In this document: one piece after another, positions 1-8,915 of the stretch
How positions within the stretch are numbered: position 1 is the first letter of the stretch
How the letters are laid out: each line of letters starts with the position of its first letter
DNA from: Nostocales cyanobacterium LEGE 11386
Lineage (GTDB): Bacteria > Cyanobacteriota > Cyanobacteriia > Cyanobacteriales > Nostocaceae
Direction of reading: 5' to 3'
NCBI GenBank assembly: GCA_015207155.1
Contig: JADEXK010000013.1
Location: 34,103-98,102 of the forward strand
DNA length: 64,000 bases
Translations under genes and position numbers: made by a program
Notes under the pieces: generated by a model
Seen by the model: the letters and a program-made list of their open reading frames with translations, nothing else
Told to the model about the DNA's origin: nothing
Database searches by the model: none

Positions 1-892
1 CCCGGATACGATAAGTGTAGAGTGACATACCCAAGCACCCTGGTTGCGATGCCTCAAACCGTGACTCTAAATTGATCGCATCTGGAAAGCGGATGATGTA
101 AAGTCTACCACTACGCGCAGCCATCAAGTCGGACTGGGAAGAACGAGGGTCATCAAAGGCAGTAACAATAAACTTTTCATCTGGTTGGAGGTCAAACATT
201 TCTCGGCCTGCTGGTGAAGATTCATAACTAGTCTCGACATCATCACGCACACGCAGCAAACCCAAAACTTCTTCATAAAATTGCAAAATTTCTTTGCTGT
301 CATCCTGAACAATCATACCCATGTGGGTAAATTGGCTAGTCTTGAAGGCAGCAGTATGATTGATTTGTCCGTAATTTGGCAGTGTATAACCAAACCTTTG
401 AAATAGCACTTGTCGAGTTAAAGGTTGCAGTAGCAGCATTTCTCGCACCCCAACTGCTGCATCAGTGAAAGGACGGCTTTTGTGTTCTTTGTTATAAATG
501 ACTTCCCAGTGAGGTTGAGTATATCTGATCGCCCAACCTGCGGCTTTAGCATCTTCTGCATGATTTAGAATTGTTAATACATCGGCAGTTAAAGTTGTTG
601 CCCAACGATTTCCTTTAACTTTCATCGATGCCAACCCTAATCCCTGATTTGTGGGATTTTGCCACATCATCAACCTAATTAAACCATGATCTGCATTTTG
701 GTGGTAAAGGCGAATCGAGCGTAAACAAGAATTTACCCCATATAATTGGTAGGCTGCATCTGCGGGTAATTCACCTACTTGACCAATCCGATAACCAAAT
801 TGCTGCCAATATTGAATGGCAAAAATTGGGTCTGGAACACCAATACACACTTCATATATGCCTGCAATTGCAGTTTCTTGCCCCTGAGTCAT
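1..892 (-). CDS. VOC (glyoxalase/dioxygenase-fold) protein, C-terminus cut by window edge
   Basis: An open frame reads leftwards from an ATG at 890-892 (protein begins MTQGQETAIAGIYEVCIG) to the window edge, giving 297 visible codons without a stop. The sequence has the look of a two-domain vicinal-oxygen-chelate protein: a first module from about residue 12 (YEVCIGVPDP...YWQQFGYRIG) and a second from about residue 190 (THMGMIVQDDSKEILQFYEEVLGLLRV), which is the usual opening of a glyoxalase/bleomycin-resistance/dioxygenase domain. Members bind a metal and act on small molecules, but no substrate can be inferred here. It stands alone, transcribed in the same direction as the kinase gene beside it. 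Confidence 0.75.
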   Translation of the reverse strand, partial: MTQGQETAIAGIYEVCIGVPDPIFAIQYWQQFGYRIGQVGELPADAAYQLYGVNSCLRSIRLYHQNADHGLIRLMMWQNPTNQGLGLASMKVKGNRWATTLTADVLTILNHAEDAKAAGWAIRYTQPHWEVIYNKEHKSRPFTDAAVGVREMLLLQPLTRQVLFQRFGYTLPNYGQINHTAAFKTSQFTHMGMIVQDDSKEILQFYEEVLGLLRVRDDVETSYESSPAGREMFDLQPDEKFIVTAFDDPRSSQSDLMAARSGRLYIIRFPDAINLESRFEASQPGCLGMSLYTYRIR

Positions 893-965
893 ACAAATCT
901 TAGATTTGAGGTTTTAGATTGGGTGTTGACCTAACTGAATGCTGAGTGAAGTAAAAGTTTCCTAC

Positions 966-3218
966 CTAGGATTTATTAATTGAAGAAATCTCTGGAGAGG
1001 ATGTCGATATCTTATCAGCAATGTGATTTAAATCTTGCAGGACTGCTGCTGCTGATTGATAGCGATCGCTAAAATGATAACGTACCATTTTATCTAAAAT
1101 TTCTGCTAATTCTGCGCTGACTTGTGTTGTGTGTCGCCAGATTACATTGCCTGTTTCTGGATCTGGTTGGAGTTCTTGGGGTGCAATACCAGTAATGGCT
1201 TGAATCCCCATCATCCCTAAGGCATAAATATCACTAGAAAGACGGGGATGACCAGCAAATTGCTCTGGTGGTGCATAACCCCGCGTCCCAATAGCTACTG
1301 TCGCTAATTCTGTTTGCTCGCTAGTTGGTGGTTGCATCAATTTGACTGCACCAAAGTCAATTAATACCAACCGATGATCTTTAGCGCATCTAATAATATT
1401 AGTTGGTTTAATATCCCGATGAATTACCCGATGATCATGCACAAATGTTAGAACTTCTAAAACTCCTTTGAGCATATCAATCACAAAAGCTTCGTTCTGG
1501 ACAATCTGCACAGGTGGTAATTCCTCATTTAAAGTATGTCCAGCAATATATTCTTGGACTAAATAAAATTCTTTGTTATCTTCAAAATAAGCTAGGAGTT
1601 CAGGAATTTGCTGATGCTCGCCCAAAGCTTCTAAAATTTCTGCCTCGGTATTAAATAACCTTCTAGCAACTTGCAAAAATCTGGTGTCCCGTCGTGCTGG
1701 CATTAACTGTTTAACTACACAAATCGGATTACCTGGTCGCTGAGTATCTTTGGCTAAATAAGTACGGCCAAATCCCCCAGATCCCAAGACTTTAGATATT
1801 TGGTAACGTCCACCCAACAGCAAATCTCCAGTTCTTTTTTCTGGTGTGGTGAGTGCAGATACAGTGTGAAAATGCACGTCATGAATTGCTGTTGCTGTAG
1901 TGTCTTGTAAAAGAATATTTAACTGTGCGATCGCCTCTTGTTGTTGTTCAACTTGTAGCAAAATTACTTTAGTTCGTTGCTGAGTTTGGTATGTCGTATA
2001 AATCATCATACTCACACCACTAATAACTAAAGCGATCGCTGGGGGAATTAGCGGTACCCAACCGGCGAGGAGAAATAAACCAGCGCAGATTGCCATCAAG
2101 CCAGCTAAAGTTGCACTACCCACCACTAGCAACAACACAGGATGTCTCCATCGCCAACCGACAATCCCACCCACGATTGACCAGGCGCACACCCACAGCA
2201 GATCAACCCACTCAGGCCAGTACCAAATCAGAGGTCGTCCATCTAGCACTGTACTGAGAATCTGACTGGCTATCTGTGCATGGAGTAAGACAGCAGACAT
2301 TCTGGCGGGTTGCTCTGGTGCAGCAGTATAAGGTGTATACAACCCAGGATGCAGACTAGCAGCCGTTATCCCAATAATTACCAGTTTGTCTTTTACCCAG
2401 TTGGGATCTAGCTGATCGTTAAGGACTTGTGTCAGAGTTACTCGCTTCGCCAAGTGGTCAGGATGACGATAATTCAATAGTAGTTGGTAACCTGCCGCAT
2501 CTAGTCCTTGGTAGCTGCCGGAATTGGTTTTAAGGGTGGGAAAGTGAGTTGTACCTAGATAAAAATTATGTTCATCAGTAAAATTGATCGTCAAATCTGC
2601 TTTTTTTAGATATTTAATGGCAAGTAAAGCAGCAAATGAAAATGAAGTTGTACATCTACTTTCTGTAGAGTGAGCAAACAACAAACTGCGGCGAATAATT
2701 TGGTCTGCCTCATGATCTGGAATTAAATCGTTATAGCCGATATTTTCTTCCCGGAAATTAGGTGGCGGGGGAATTTCTGGTCTGTCTATGCTGCTAAATG
2801 AGCAAGTGGTAATCAGGTTATCTGGGTTTTTCAGTCCAGCCCCCAAATTTTTCTGATCTGGTCGATAAGGATTGAGACCGATGACACGGGGTTGGTAGGA
2901 TTCTAATTTGACTAACAGTTGATTGATTGTGGCATCTGATAAAGTCCCTTGCTTTCCCGTCAGATCATCTTCAGTAATTGTGACTAATAATATGCGAGGA
3001 TCAGGTGGTTCCACTGGACGCGATCGCAGCATTTGGTCATAAGCTTTTAACTCCCAAGACTGTAACCATTTCAGTTCCCGAACTCCCCATACCAAGGCTG
3101 TCACACCCAAACTAGTGACCAGAATCACTTGTAACCAGTTTTTGCTGGGAGAAAAATCATGGTAATTCTTGTCTTTAGCAAACGCGGCTCTTAGTTGTTC
3201 TAATATTCCATTAATCAC
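966..3218 (-). CDS. CHASE2-domain serine/threonine protein kinase
   Basis: The 750-aa protein has an N-terminal membrane segment (about residues 28-46), an extracytoplasmic CHASE2 sensor region (about 50-330), three closely spaced membrane segments (about 335-410) and a C-terminal cytoplasmic eukaryotic-type kinase domain from about residue 470. The kinase signatures are visible: glycine loop LGSGGFGRTYLAKD, ATP-binding lysine in VVKQL, catalytic loop HRDIKPTNI, metal-binding DFG in LIDFGAVKL and APE-like GYAPPEQ. It should be a membrane receptor kinase that senses an outside cue and phosphorylates cytoplasmic proteins; signal and targets are unknown. Such CHASE2-STPK fusions are common in filamentous cyanobacteria. 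Start is the ATG at 3218. Confidence 0.92.
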   Translation of the reverse strand: MINGILEQLRAAFAKDKNYHDFSPSKNWLQVILVTSLGVTALVWGVRELKWLQSWELKAYDQMLRSRPVEPPDPRILLVTITEDDLTGKQGTLSDATINQLLVKLESYQPRVIGLNPYRPDQKNLGAGLKNPDNLITTCSFSSIDRPEIPPPPNFREENIGYNDLIPDHEADQIIRRSLLFAHSTESRCTTSFSFAALLAIKYLKKADLTINFTDEHNFYLGTTHFPTLKTNSGSYQGLDAAGYQLLLNYRHPDHLAKRVTLTQVLNDQLDPNWVKDKLVIIGITAASLHPGLYTPYTAAPEQPARMSAVLLHAQIASQILSTVLDGRPLIWYWPEWVDLLWVCAWSIVGGIVGWRWRHPVLLLVVGSATLAGLMAICAGLFLLAGWVPLIPPAIALVISGVSMMIYTTYQTQQRTKVILLQVEQQQEAIAQLNILLQDTTATAIHDVHFHTVSALTTPEKRTGDLLLGGRYQISKVLGSGGFGRTYLAKDTQRPGNPICVVKQLMPARRDTRFLQVARRLFNTEAEILEALGEHQQIPELLAYFEDNKEFYLVQEYIAGHTLNEELPPVQIVQNEAFVIDMLKGVLEVLTFVHDHRVIHRDIKPTNIIRCAKDHRLVLIDFGAVKLMQPPTSEQTELATVAIGTRGYAPPEQFAGHPRLSSDIYALGMMGIQAITGIAPQELQPDPETGNVIWRHTTQVSAELAEILDKMVRYHFSDRYQSAAAVLQDLNHIADKISTSSPEISSINKS

Positions 3219-3311
3219 GGCGTTGCGGCAGTAGCCTGAATTTGGTAGATGTGGCTGAATTGGGATTAAAAGCGAATTAACCCAAACTTTCTCTAATTTA
3301 ACAATTTACTT

Positions 3312-3342
3312 AGTGCTGAGTGCTGAGTGCTGAGTGCTGAGT
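3312..3342. repeat. STRR heptamer tandem repeat (AGTGCTG, 4 copies)
   Basis: Four consecutive perfect copies of AGTGCTG followed by AGT lie between the divergently read ends of the kinase and channel genes' neighbourhoods. Short tandemly repeated heptamers of this kind are typical of heterocystous cyanobacteria. A single related unit also follows argD (about 6152). Confidence 0.85.
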
Positions 3343-3414
3343 AAGAAAAAGAGGAAGGAAGCACTCTTGATTTGCTAGCTCTAGGCGATCGCGGCGAATT
3401 GAACTGAAGCATGA

Positions 3415-4479
3415 TTAACTATTTCTCGGTCGCCGTAGTTGTTGAGAACCAATTGGGCCAAGAATTTGGTTCAAGTTACGCAATTGTTCAGATGTACCCA
3501 TGCAAATCAGCGTATCTCCTGGTAGTAAAAGTGTCTCCCCAGTGGGGCCACCAATCAAGTTACCATCAGCCCGACGAATAGCCAAAACCAATGCCCCAGT
3601 TTGCGATCGCAGTTTGGCTTTTTGTAAAGTTTGACCCACAAGAGGACAGAATGCAGGATCAATCAGAAATTCTTCCATGTATAGTTGACGGTCTGCACCT
3701 GTGAGAATCCCATCCACAAAGTCTAATACTTGGGGTCTCAGGGCAGCTGCTGCCATCCGTTTACCACCAGTAATATAGGGGGATATTACGGCATCTGCAC
3801 CACCACGTTGTAATTTTTGTAGGGCTTCTTCTGTACTAGCGCGGGCGATCGCCCTAATTCCCGGATTCAAAGTTTTTGCTGATAAAACAGTATATAAATT
3901 TTCGGCATCTGAAGGTAGGGCTGCAACTATACAAATTGCCCGCTCAATCCCAACTTGCAAAAGCGTGTCATCCAATGTGGCATCGCCTTGAAATACCATA
4001 TAACCTTCTGCTTGCGCCTGTTGCACAGATTCAATCTCAGAATCAATCACTACAAAGGGTACGCCTTCTGCCCGAAATTCTTTGGCAATTTGACGACCAG
4101 TCCGACTGAATCCACAGATAATGTAATGTCCTGATAAGGATTCCATTAAGCGCCTCTGTTGCTGGAGTCGAATTCCTTCTTGAAAGTAGCCTTGAATTAA
4201 AGCTTCTGTAAATCTATTGACAATGTAACCGAGATTGATTACACCTAACACAATTAAGGCAATGGTAAACAACCTTCCCCGGCTACCTAGTGGGTGTGTC
4301 TCACCATATCCCACGGTAGCTAAGGTGATGACTGTCATGTAAGCAGCATCTTCCCACGACCAACCCTCAACAAATCGGTACCACAAAGTACCAATCAGAA
4401 AGATACCGCCAAGGGCGATGATCCCTGCTATCAGCTCTTTTTGGATACGTTGATATTTTCTTTCAGTTGTTGAATACAA
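3415..4479 (-). CDS. two-TM potassium channel with RCK (TrkA-N/TrkA-C) domains
   Basis: The 354-aa protein has a membrane helix (about residues 15-36), a pore loop with the selectivity filter TVGYGE (about 55-60), a second helix (about 70-88), a cytoplasmic Rossmann-type RCK_N domain starting HYIICGFSRTGRQIAKEF (about 116) and an RCK_C domain (about 255-340). This is the classic architecture of a ligand-gated bacterial K+ channel subunit, expected to form tetramers in the plasma membrane. The filter has Glu where Asp (TVGYGD) is more common. The frame has no ATG near its beginning; a TTG at 4477-4479 is the first usable start after an in-frame stop, so the start is likely but not certain. Confidence 0.88.
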   Translation of the reverse strand: MYSTTERKYQRIQKELIAGIIALGGIFLIGTLWYRFVEGWSWEDAAYMTVITLATVGYGETHPLGSRGRLFTIALIVLGVINLGYIVNRFTEALIQGYFQEGIRLQQQRRLMESLSGHYIICGFSRTGRQIAKEFRAEGVPFVVIDSEIESVQQAQAEGYMVFQGDATLDDTLLQVGIERAICIVAALPSDAENLYTVLSAKTLNPGIRAIARASTEEALQKLQRGGADAVISPYITGGKRMAAAALRPQVLDFVDGILTGADRQLYMEEFLIDPAFCPLVGQTLQKAKLRSQTGALVLAIRRADGNLIGGPTGETLLLPGDTLICMGTSEQLRNLNQILGPIGSQQLRRPRNS

Positions 4480-4639
4480 AGTTTTTTTTCACCACTGCCA
4501 TTTCGTTTAACGATATTTAAGCGTCAGGCAATACCAAAAAATCAATTATCCTTTTGTTGTATGGTGTGTATGGCCCTATGGGCATAACCTCGCTCAAGCG
4601 ATCGCGTCACGCACGTAAAATACTGCAATAGATATAACT

Positions 4640-4689
4640 CTTGTGGTGTGGGCATCTTGCCTGCACGGGCGAGATACCCATTTTACAAG
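4640..4689. repeat. decayed hairpin repeat related to the 7860 and 33070 elements
   Basis: An imperfect inverted repeat opens with CTTGT and GTGGGCATCTTGCC and closes with CGGGCGAGATACCCA and ACAAG. It matches the central hairpin arms of the fuller element at 7860-7982 but lacks that element's long loop and ends. The remaining intergenic DNA from 4480 to 4865 holds the presumed promoter of argD and nothing else recognised. Confidence 0.6.
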
Positions 4690-4865
4690 CAAACTGTAAT
4701 GCATCAATTTAGACGTGTCAGTCCACTACATGGGGATATTTGTTTAACTGGAAGTCCCTTAGCCTCAAAAAAGTATCAGATGTGATAAATAAAAAGTAAT
4801 TTTTAATAATTTCTAGGAAACTAGTAAGTGAGTATAAGACTAAAGATTTTTCAGGAGGCGCGGTC

Positions 4866-6149
4866 GTGAGCATACAAACTCTAATTGAGCAAGCCACCAT
4901 CCCCCCAGAGTCAGGTGCTGTGTCATCTAGCCCTTTTGACGCCGATAGCTTCAATGAAGCTGTAATGTCAACTTATGCTAGGTTTCCCCTAGCTTTAGAA
5001 CGGGGTGCTGGATGTCGGGTTTGGGATACCCAAGGCAGAGAATACCTTGACTTTGTGGCGGGAATTGCCACTTGTACCCTAGGACATGCCCACCCAGCTA
5101 TGGTAGAAGCGGTGACACGCCAAATCCAGAAGTTGCATCATGTTTCTAATTTGTACTACATTCCCGAACAAGGTGAATTAGCCAAATGGATTATTCAACA
5201 TTCCTGTGCTGATCGCGTATTTTTCTGCAACTCTGGGGCTGAGGCTAACGAAGCGGCGATTAAACTGGCAAGAAAGTATGCCCACACTGTTCTAGACATT
5301 GAAAAGCCGATTATTTTAACAGCCAATGCCAGTTTTCACGGGCGGACTTTGGCGACAGTTACCGCTACAGGACAATCAAAGTATCAAAAATATTTTGATC
5401 CCTTAGTACCTGGTTTCCACTATGTACCATACAACGATATTAATGCAGTAGAGGCAGCAATTAGCGAATTAGATGAAGGTGATTACCGTGTAGCGGCAAT
5501 TTTGTTAGAGCCATTGCAAGGTGAAGGCGGTGTTCGTCCAGGAGATGTCGCCTATTTTCAAAAGCTGCGGCAAATTTGTGATGAAACTGGCGTTTTGTTG
5601 ATTTTCGACGAAGTGCAAGTTGGCATGGGACGCAGTGGCCAGTTATGGGGTTACGAACATCTTGGTGTGGAACCGGATATCTTTACCAGTGCTAAAGGTT
5701 TAGGTGGTGGTATCCCCATTGGGGCAATGATGAGTAAGAAATTCTGCGATGTCTTTCAACCGGGAGAACATGCCAGCACCTTTGGTGGTAATCCCTTTGT
5801 TTGTGGGGTGGCGCTTGCTGTCTGCCAAACCTTAGAAAAAGAAAATATTTTGCAGAATGTGCAAGATCGGGGTGAACAGTTGCGAACTGGATTACAAGCG
5901 ATCGCAGTGAAATATCCCAATTTTGTTTCTGAAGTCCGGGGTTGGGGTTTAATCAATGGCATGGAGTTACAAGCAGATGTTCAGCTAACCGCAGCCGATA
6001 TTGTCAAAGCTGCCATAGATGCGGGCGTATTGCTCGTTCCAGCCGGGCCCAAAGTTGTCCGGTTTGTGCCACCATTAATTGTCACAGAGGCAGAAATAGA
6101 TTTAGCATTGCAAGCTGTTGATCAGGTGATCGCTACTGTCACAGCATAA
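4866..6149 (+). CDS. argD: acetylornithine aminotransferase
   Basis: The 427-aa protein is a class III PLP-dependent aminotransferase that converts N-acetylglutamate semialdehyde to N-acetylornithine in arginine synthesis. Visible family features are FVAGIATCTLGHAHP near the N-terminus, the FFCNSGAEANEAAIKLARK phosphate-binding segment, IFDEVQVGMGRSG with the PLP-binding Asp, and the Schiff-base lysine 277 in TSAKGLGGGIPIG. The start is GTG at 4866, supported by AGGAGG at 4853-4858 seven bases upstream. Length fits the family (about 400) with a roughly 30-residue N-terminal extension common in cyanobacteria. It appears monocistronic. Confidence 0.94.
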   Translation: MSIQTLIEQATIPPESGAVSSSPFDADSFNEAVMSTYARFPLALERGAGCRVWDTQGREYLDFVAGIATCTLGHAHPAMVEAVTRQIQKLHHVSNLYYIPEQGELAKWIIQHSCADRVFFCNSGAEANEAAIKLARKYAHTVLDIEKPIILTANASFHGRTLATVTATGQSKYQKYFDPLVPGFHYVPYNDINAVEAAISELDEGDYRVAAILLEPLQGEGGVRPGDVAYFQKLRQICDETGVLLIFDEVQVGMGRSGQLWGYEHLGVEPDIFTSAKGLGGGIPIGAMMSKKFCDVFQPGEHASTFGGNPFVCGVALAVCQTLEKENILQNVQDRGEQLRTGLQAIAVKYPNFVSEVRGWGLINGMELQADVQLTAADIVKAAIDAGVLLVPAGPKVVRFVPPLIVTEAEIDLALQAVDQVIATVTA

Positions 6150-6510
6150 TTAGTGCTGAGTGCGCTTACCCTGAGCGAAGTCGAAGGGGAATACCCTATA
6201 GTTAAAAATAGGGTATCAACATGATTTAAATACACATGAAATTTATTTATTTCCTAACCTTACGTTGTTCATCAGGACAGGGTGAGGTTTTTTTGGGATA
6301 TTCGCTTAACTATTTGTCTCAATAATCTCAATACTTGCGCTCTATTTAATCTTTAATTAGCAACTTATATTACTTTTCATATTTAGGCGATCGTTTGCTA
6401 AGTACTTCAATATGTCTTTGATACATTAATAATAAATTTTAAAACATCCTCTCAAGCTATCGCGCATCCACTTTGGGAAGAAATACCTAATTTGACGTGA
6501 ATTCGATGAA

Positions 6511-6626
6511 CCTCACCCCAACCTCTCTCCGACACGGAGACGGGCAAAAATCTCCCTGGTTTTGAACTAAAAATTAAGGTTTTAAAGCCTCTCCCCTGCC
6601 AGGGGAGAGGTTTGGAGAGGGGTTTT
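6511..6626. repeat. palindromic dispersed repeat (CCTCACCCCAACC...GGAGAGGGGTTTTT)
   Basis: The element opens with CCTCACCCCAACCTCTCTCC and ends with GGAGAGGTTTGGAGAGGGG plus a T run. Inside it, 6588-6610 form a near-perfect hairpin (CCTCTCCCCT / AGGGGAGAGG, 3-nt loop). It could act as a terminator for either flank but looks like a mobile intergenic repeat. The rest of 6150-6745 contains a fragment of another common repeat just after argD (CCCTGAGCGAAGTCGAAGGG region, about 6169-6189) and no coding signal. Confidence 0.75.
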
Positions 6627-6745
6627 TGATAGTTGTCGAACTCACGTTAATTTGGGAAAAGAGCCTCAGAATGCCGATAGGTTTGACGCGGCTATACACA
6701 CTAAGTGTGAGCTATTCACTTATTTGGAAAAGACAGAATTGTTGT

Positions 6746-7231
6746 ATGAAAATTAAAACACTCGCTTTAGTTGTTGCACCTATTTGGATTATAAGTCTAT
6801 CTACATTAGTAATAGCGCAACAGCAGACAAAACAAGAACAATGTGTTAAGACTAGCAAAACCGAAGTTGAACAACTGTTTGAGCGATGGAATCAATCTCT
6901 GCAAACAGGAGATCCAAATAATGTGGTTAAAAACTATGCTAAAAATGCCATCCTTTTGCCAACAGTTTCTAAAAAACCACGCACGACTCCAGCAGAGATT
7001 CGTGAATATTTTGTTCATTTTTTAGAAAAACAGCCTGTTGGTAAAATTGTTCAGAGTTACATTAGGGTTGGTTGTAATTTTGCAAGTAATAATGGATTAT
7101 ACACTTTCACGATTTTAAATAATGAGCAAAAAAAACAAGTGCCGGCCAGATATTCATTTGAGTATCAATATATAAACGGCCAGTGGTTGATTGTTGCTCA
7201 TCATTCTTCAAAGTTACCTCAAGAAGATTAA
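6746..7231 (+). CDS. secreted SnoaL/DUF4440-like protein (SgcJ/EcaC type)
   Basis: The frame is open from 6626, but the likely start is the ATG at 6746, which gives 161 aa beginning with a signal peptide (MKIKTLALVVAPIWIISLSTLVIAQQQ). The mature part (KTEVEQLFERWNQSLQTGDPNNVVKNYAKNAILLP...) has the pattern of the NTF2-like SnoaL/DUF4440 fold, and the end (YSFEYQYINGQWLIVAHHSS) matches its last two strands. Exported proteins of this type are widespread in cyanobacteria; no reaction can be assigned. It lies about 200 bases upstream of the double-glycine peptide gene on the same strand, but a shared operon is not evident. Confidence 0.7.
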   Translation: MKIKTLALVVAPIWIISLSTLVIAQQQTKQEQCVKTSKTEVEQLFERWNQSLQTGDPNNVVKNYAKNAILLPTVSKKPRTTPAEIREYFVHFLEKQPVGKIVQSYIRVGCNFASNNGLYTFTILNNEQKKQVPARYSFEYQYINGQWLIVAHHSSKLPQED

Positions 7232-7435
7232 AAATAGTAATTCAAACATGAATTTCTTAGACTTAAACAGACATTAGCTAAGACGAAAATCATTAATATA
7301 TGTCCTTTTAAAAAAGCTTTTACCCTTGACTTATCGGAATTACCTGAATAAAAATAGCAGTAACAGTTAAGCAAAACACAGCTTAATTGTTTACCAATTT
7401 CATCTATTAGCAACAAATGCTTGAGGAGCAAAATT

Positions 7436-7669
7436 ATGGCAAATATCACTCTTTCTGAACTACACGCTGCTGGTTCTGAATTGTTCCAAGATTCCGAAAG
7501 TTTTCTTAATGAACTCAGCGATGTAGATACTCTTTCCGGTGGAAGTAGCTACGGTCATGGCTATGTTAGTAATATCTCAACACTAACTAAGTTGGCTGAA
7601 GCCTATGTTGCTACATATGCCATTGGACATGTAACCTACTTAGCTAAGTCATTCAGCTATGGATACTAA
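7436..7669 (+). CDS. small peptide with double-glycine leader (putative secreted RiPP/bacteriocin-like precursor)
   Basis: ATG at 7436 follows a good ribosome site (GAGGAGC at 7423-7429) and encodes 77 aa. The first 36 residues form an acidic, amphipathic leader that ends in LSGG (ELFQDSESFLNELSDVDTLSGG), the cleavage motif recognised by peptidase-containing C39 ABC exporters. The remaining 41 residues are rich in Tyr, Ser, Gly and Ala, contain two His and no Cys, and end SFSYGY. I recall similar short double-glycine peptides in other filamentous cyanobacteria, but give no named family. No C39 exporter or modification enzyme adjoins it. Function is unknown; export after the GG is inference. 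Confidence 0.7.
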   Translation: MANITLSELHAAGSELFQDSESFLNELSDVDTLSGGSSYGHGYVSNISTLTKLAEAYVATYAIGHVTYLAKSFSYGY

Positions 7670-7796
7670 TAGCTTCAGGTAACTAGAAGCTAGATAGTTT
7701 TTCAGGGTTAAAGGTAAAAATAAAACTAATCTAAGTTATGAACTTGAGGTTTTTTACTACCAATAAATCCTGAGAGCCAGATTGAATGATTTAATT

Positions 7797-7832
7797 GAAT
7801 TGCTCAATTGACTTTTGTCAATTGAGCAATTC
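7797..7832. terminator. 16-bp perfect hairpin downstream of the double-glycine peptide gene
   Basis: AATTGCTCAATTGAC at 7798-7812 is followed by a TTTT loop and its exact reverse complement at 7817-7831, with one further G-C pair outside. There is no strong U tract after the stem (CGTTTGATT), so it may be a weak terminator, an mRNA-stabilising structure or a protein-binding palindrome. It lies about 130 bases after the peptide stop codon. Confidence 0.55.
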
Positions 7833-7859
7833 GTTTGATTAAGATACTTAAAATAAATT

Positions 7860-7982
7860 GGCGTTGCTGAACCAAGGGATGATTATTGTGGGGTGGGCAT
7901 CTTGCCCGCCCGGAAATACAAGGGACGGGCAAGATGCCCATCCCACAAAACCAGCAAAATCATCCCGCAAATTTGCAACTCC
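7860..7982. repeat. MITE-like element, copy 1, with 8-bp target duplication AATAAATT
   Basis: The 123-bp element starts GGCGTTGCTGA and ends TTTGCAACTCC (imperfect terminal inverted repeats), and is flanked by identical AATAAATT octamers at 7852-7859 and 7983-7990. Its centre is a long hairpin: GTGGGCATCTTGCCCG on the left arm and CGGGCAAGATGCCCATCCCAC on the right, with a loop containing AAATACAAGG. It sits between the peptide gene and the end of tsaB. A second full copy is at 33070-33194 and fragments are at 4640 and 51410. Confidence 0.8.
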
Positions 7983-7993
7983 AATAAATTCTG

Positions 7994-8644
7994 TTAAAGT
8001 TCTACAGGATGCTGCCCATAATAAGGTAAAGCCTCAGACCAATGAGGACGCTTGCCTTGCTGCCATTCTAGATAAGCTAGTTCTGAGATACTGGTGACTG
8101 TTGCGGCTAAACCTGATTTCGCTTCAATTAGCTGATAATTAGTATTCCAGTTAACTAAAGTTTCTTGCCATACTTCTGGTGTCATTACTGTATCTGGTAA
8201 TAAGGCTTTAAGTCCAAAAGCATCTGGCAGAGGCTGATAAATAGCGGCAAACACTTGACCCCGTTGTGCTGGCATTTCCACTGCAATAGCTTCGTGAGGG
8301 GGTTTGTGCGAAGTGGATTTTGACCAAGCTACCGCCGCTAAGGTGGAAATTCCCAAGACGGGAATATCTAATTGTTGTCCTAATGTGCGGGCAAGAACAA
8401 CACCGATACGGGTTCCTGTAAAACCGCCAGGCCCTTTGGCTACGGCAATAAAGGCTATATCTGCCCAAGTTTGGGGTTGAATAAATTCGATTAAATATTG
8501 ATGCACATAACTGGATAAATCACGCCCCAGGTTCCAAACTTGAGTGCGAGTGTCACCAGCAAAGTTACTAATTGCTAAACCTAGTTCGGGTGTGGTGGTG
8601 TGTAGTGCTAAAGCGTATTTAGTACTTGTGAGCTTGTCTGTCAA
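7994..8644 (-). CDS. tsaB: tRNA threonylcarbamoyladenosine biosynthesis protein TsaB
   Basis: The 216-aa protein begins with the ASKHA-fold opening ALALHTTTPELGLAISN and contains the diagnostic AVAKGPGGFTGTRIGVVLARTLGQQLDIPVLGISTLAAVA segment of TsaB (YeaZ). TsaB is the non-catalytic partner of TsaD in forming t6A37 on ANN-decoding tRNAs in the cytoplasm. The length is near the family's usual 210-240. The gene is alone here; in many bacteria it is also unlinked from tsaD. Start is the ATG at 8644. Confidence 0.93.
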   Translation of the reverse strand: MTDKLTSTKYALALHTTTPELGLAISNFAGDTRTQVWNLGRDLSSYVHQYLIEFIQPQTWADIAFIAVAKGPGGFTGTRIGVVLARTLGQQLDIPVLGISTLAAVAWSKSTSHKPPHEAIAVEMPAQRGQVFAAIYQPLPDAFGLKALLPDTVMTPEVWQETLVNWNTNYQLIEAKSGLAATVTSISELAYLEWQQGKRPHWSEALPYYGQHPVEL

Positions 8645-8803
8645 AGTTGATTTATGTAGCTGGATTTATTTACATCATACACACAGGCGATCGCTTTTAT
8701 TCTACTGTGAATGGCGTTGCTGATTGAAGATGGGGATGAGGCTCACGCAAAGGCGCAAAGGCGCAAAGATTTAGAAGTTTGTAGAAAACTGGGATCTGTT
8801 TTG

Positions 8804-8915
8804 GTTTTTGTCCCCGTGAGGGGAAGTGTAATGAAAAACCCTACTGGCATTTACTCCAGATTTTCAACACGGTCTGGCGGTTTCCATCCCCGTGAGGGGA
8901 AGTGTAATGAAAAAC
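8804..8915 (-). CRISPR. orphan CRISPR remnant: two 36-nt repeats and one 40-nt spacer
   Basis: Two 36-nt repeats occupy 8804-8839 and 8880-8915, separated by a 40-nt unique spacer (8840-8879). Read on the minus strand the intact copy (8880-8915) runs from GTTTTTCATTACACTTCC to a CCCCTCACGGGG hairpin and ends GGGGATGGAAAC, a layout typical of cyanobacterial CRISPR repeats. The other copy differs only at three bases next to its minus-strand 3' end, as expected for the degenerate trailer-end repeat, so the array probably reads on the minus strand. A further degraded match (ATTACA, C run, TCA) lies 38 nt beyond, at about 8954-8991. No cas gene or clear leader is in the window. Confidence 0.72.

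Noticed and set aside
3312..3342. Tandem AGTGCTG repeats as a CRISPR array
   Set aside because: Units are 7 bases and contiguous with no spacers; these are STRR repeats.
7858..8097. 79-codon plus-strand frame
   Set aside because: It starts inside the MITE and overlaps the end of tsaB on the opposite strand.
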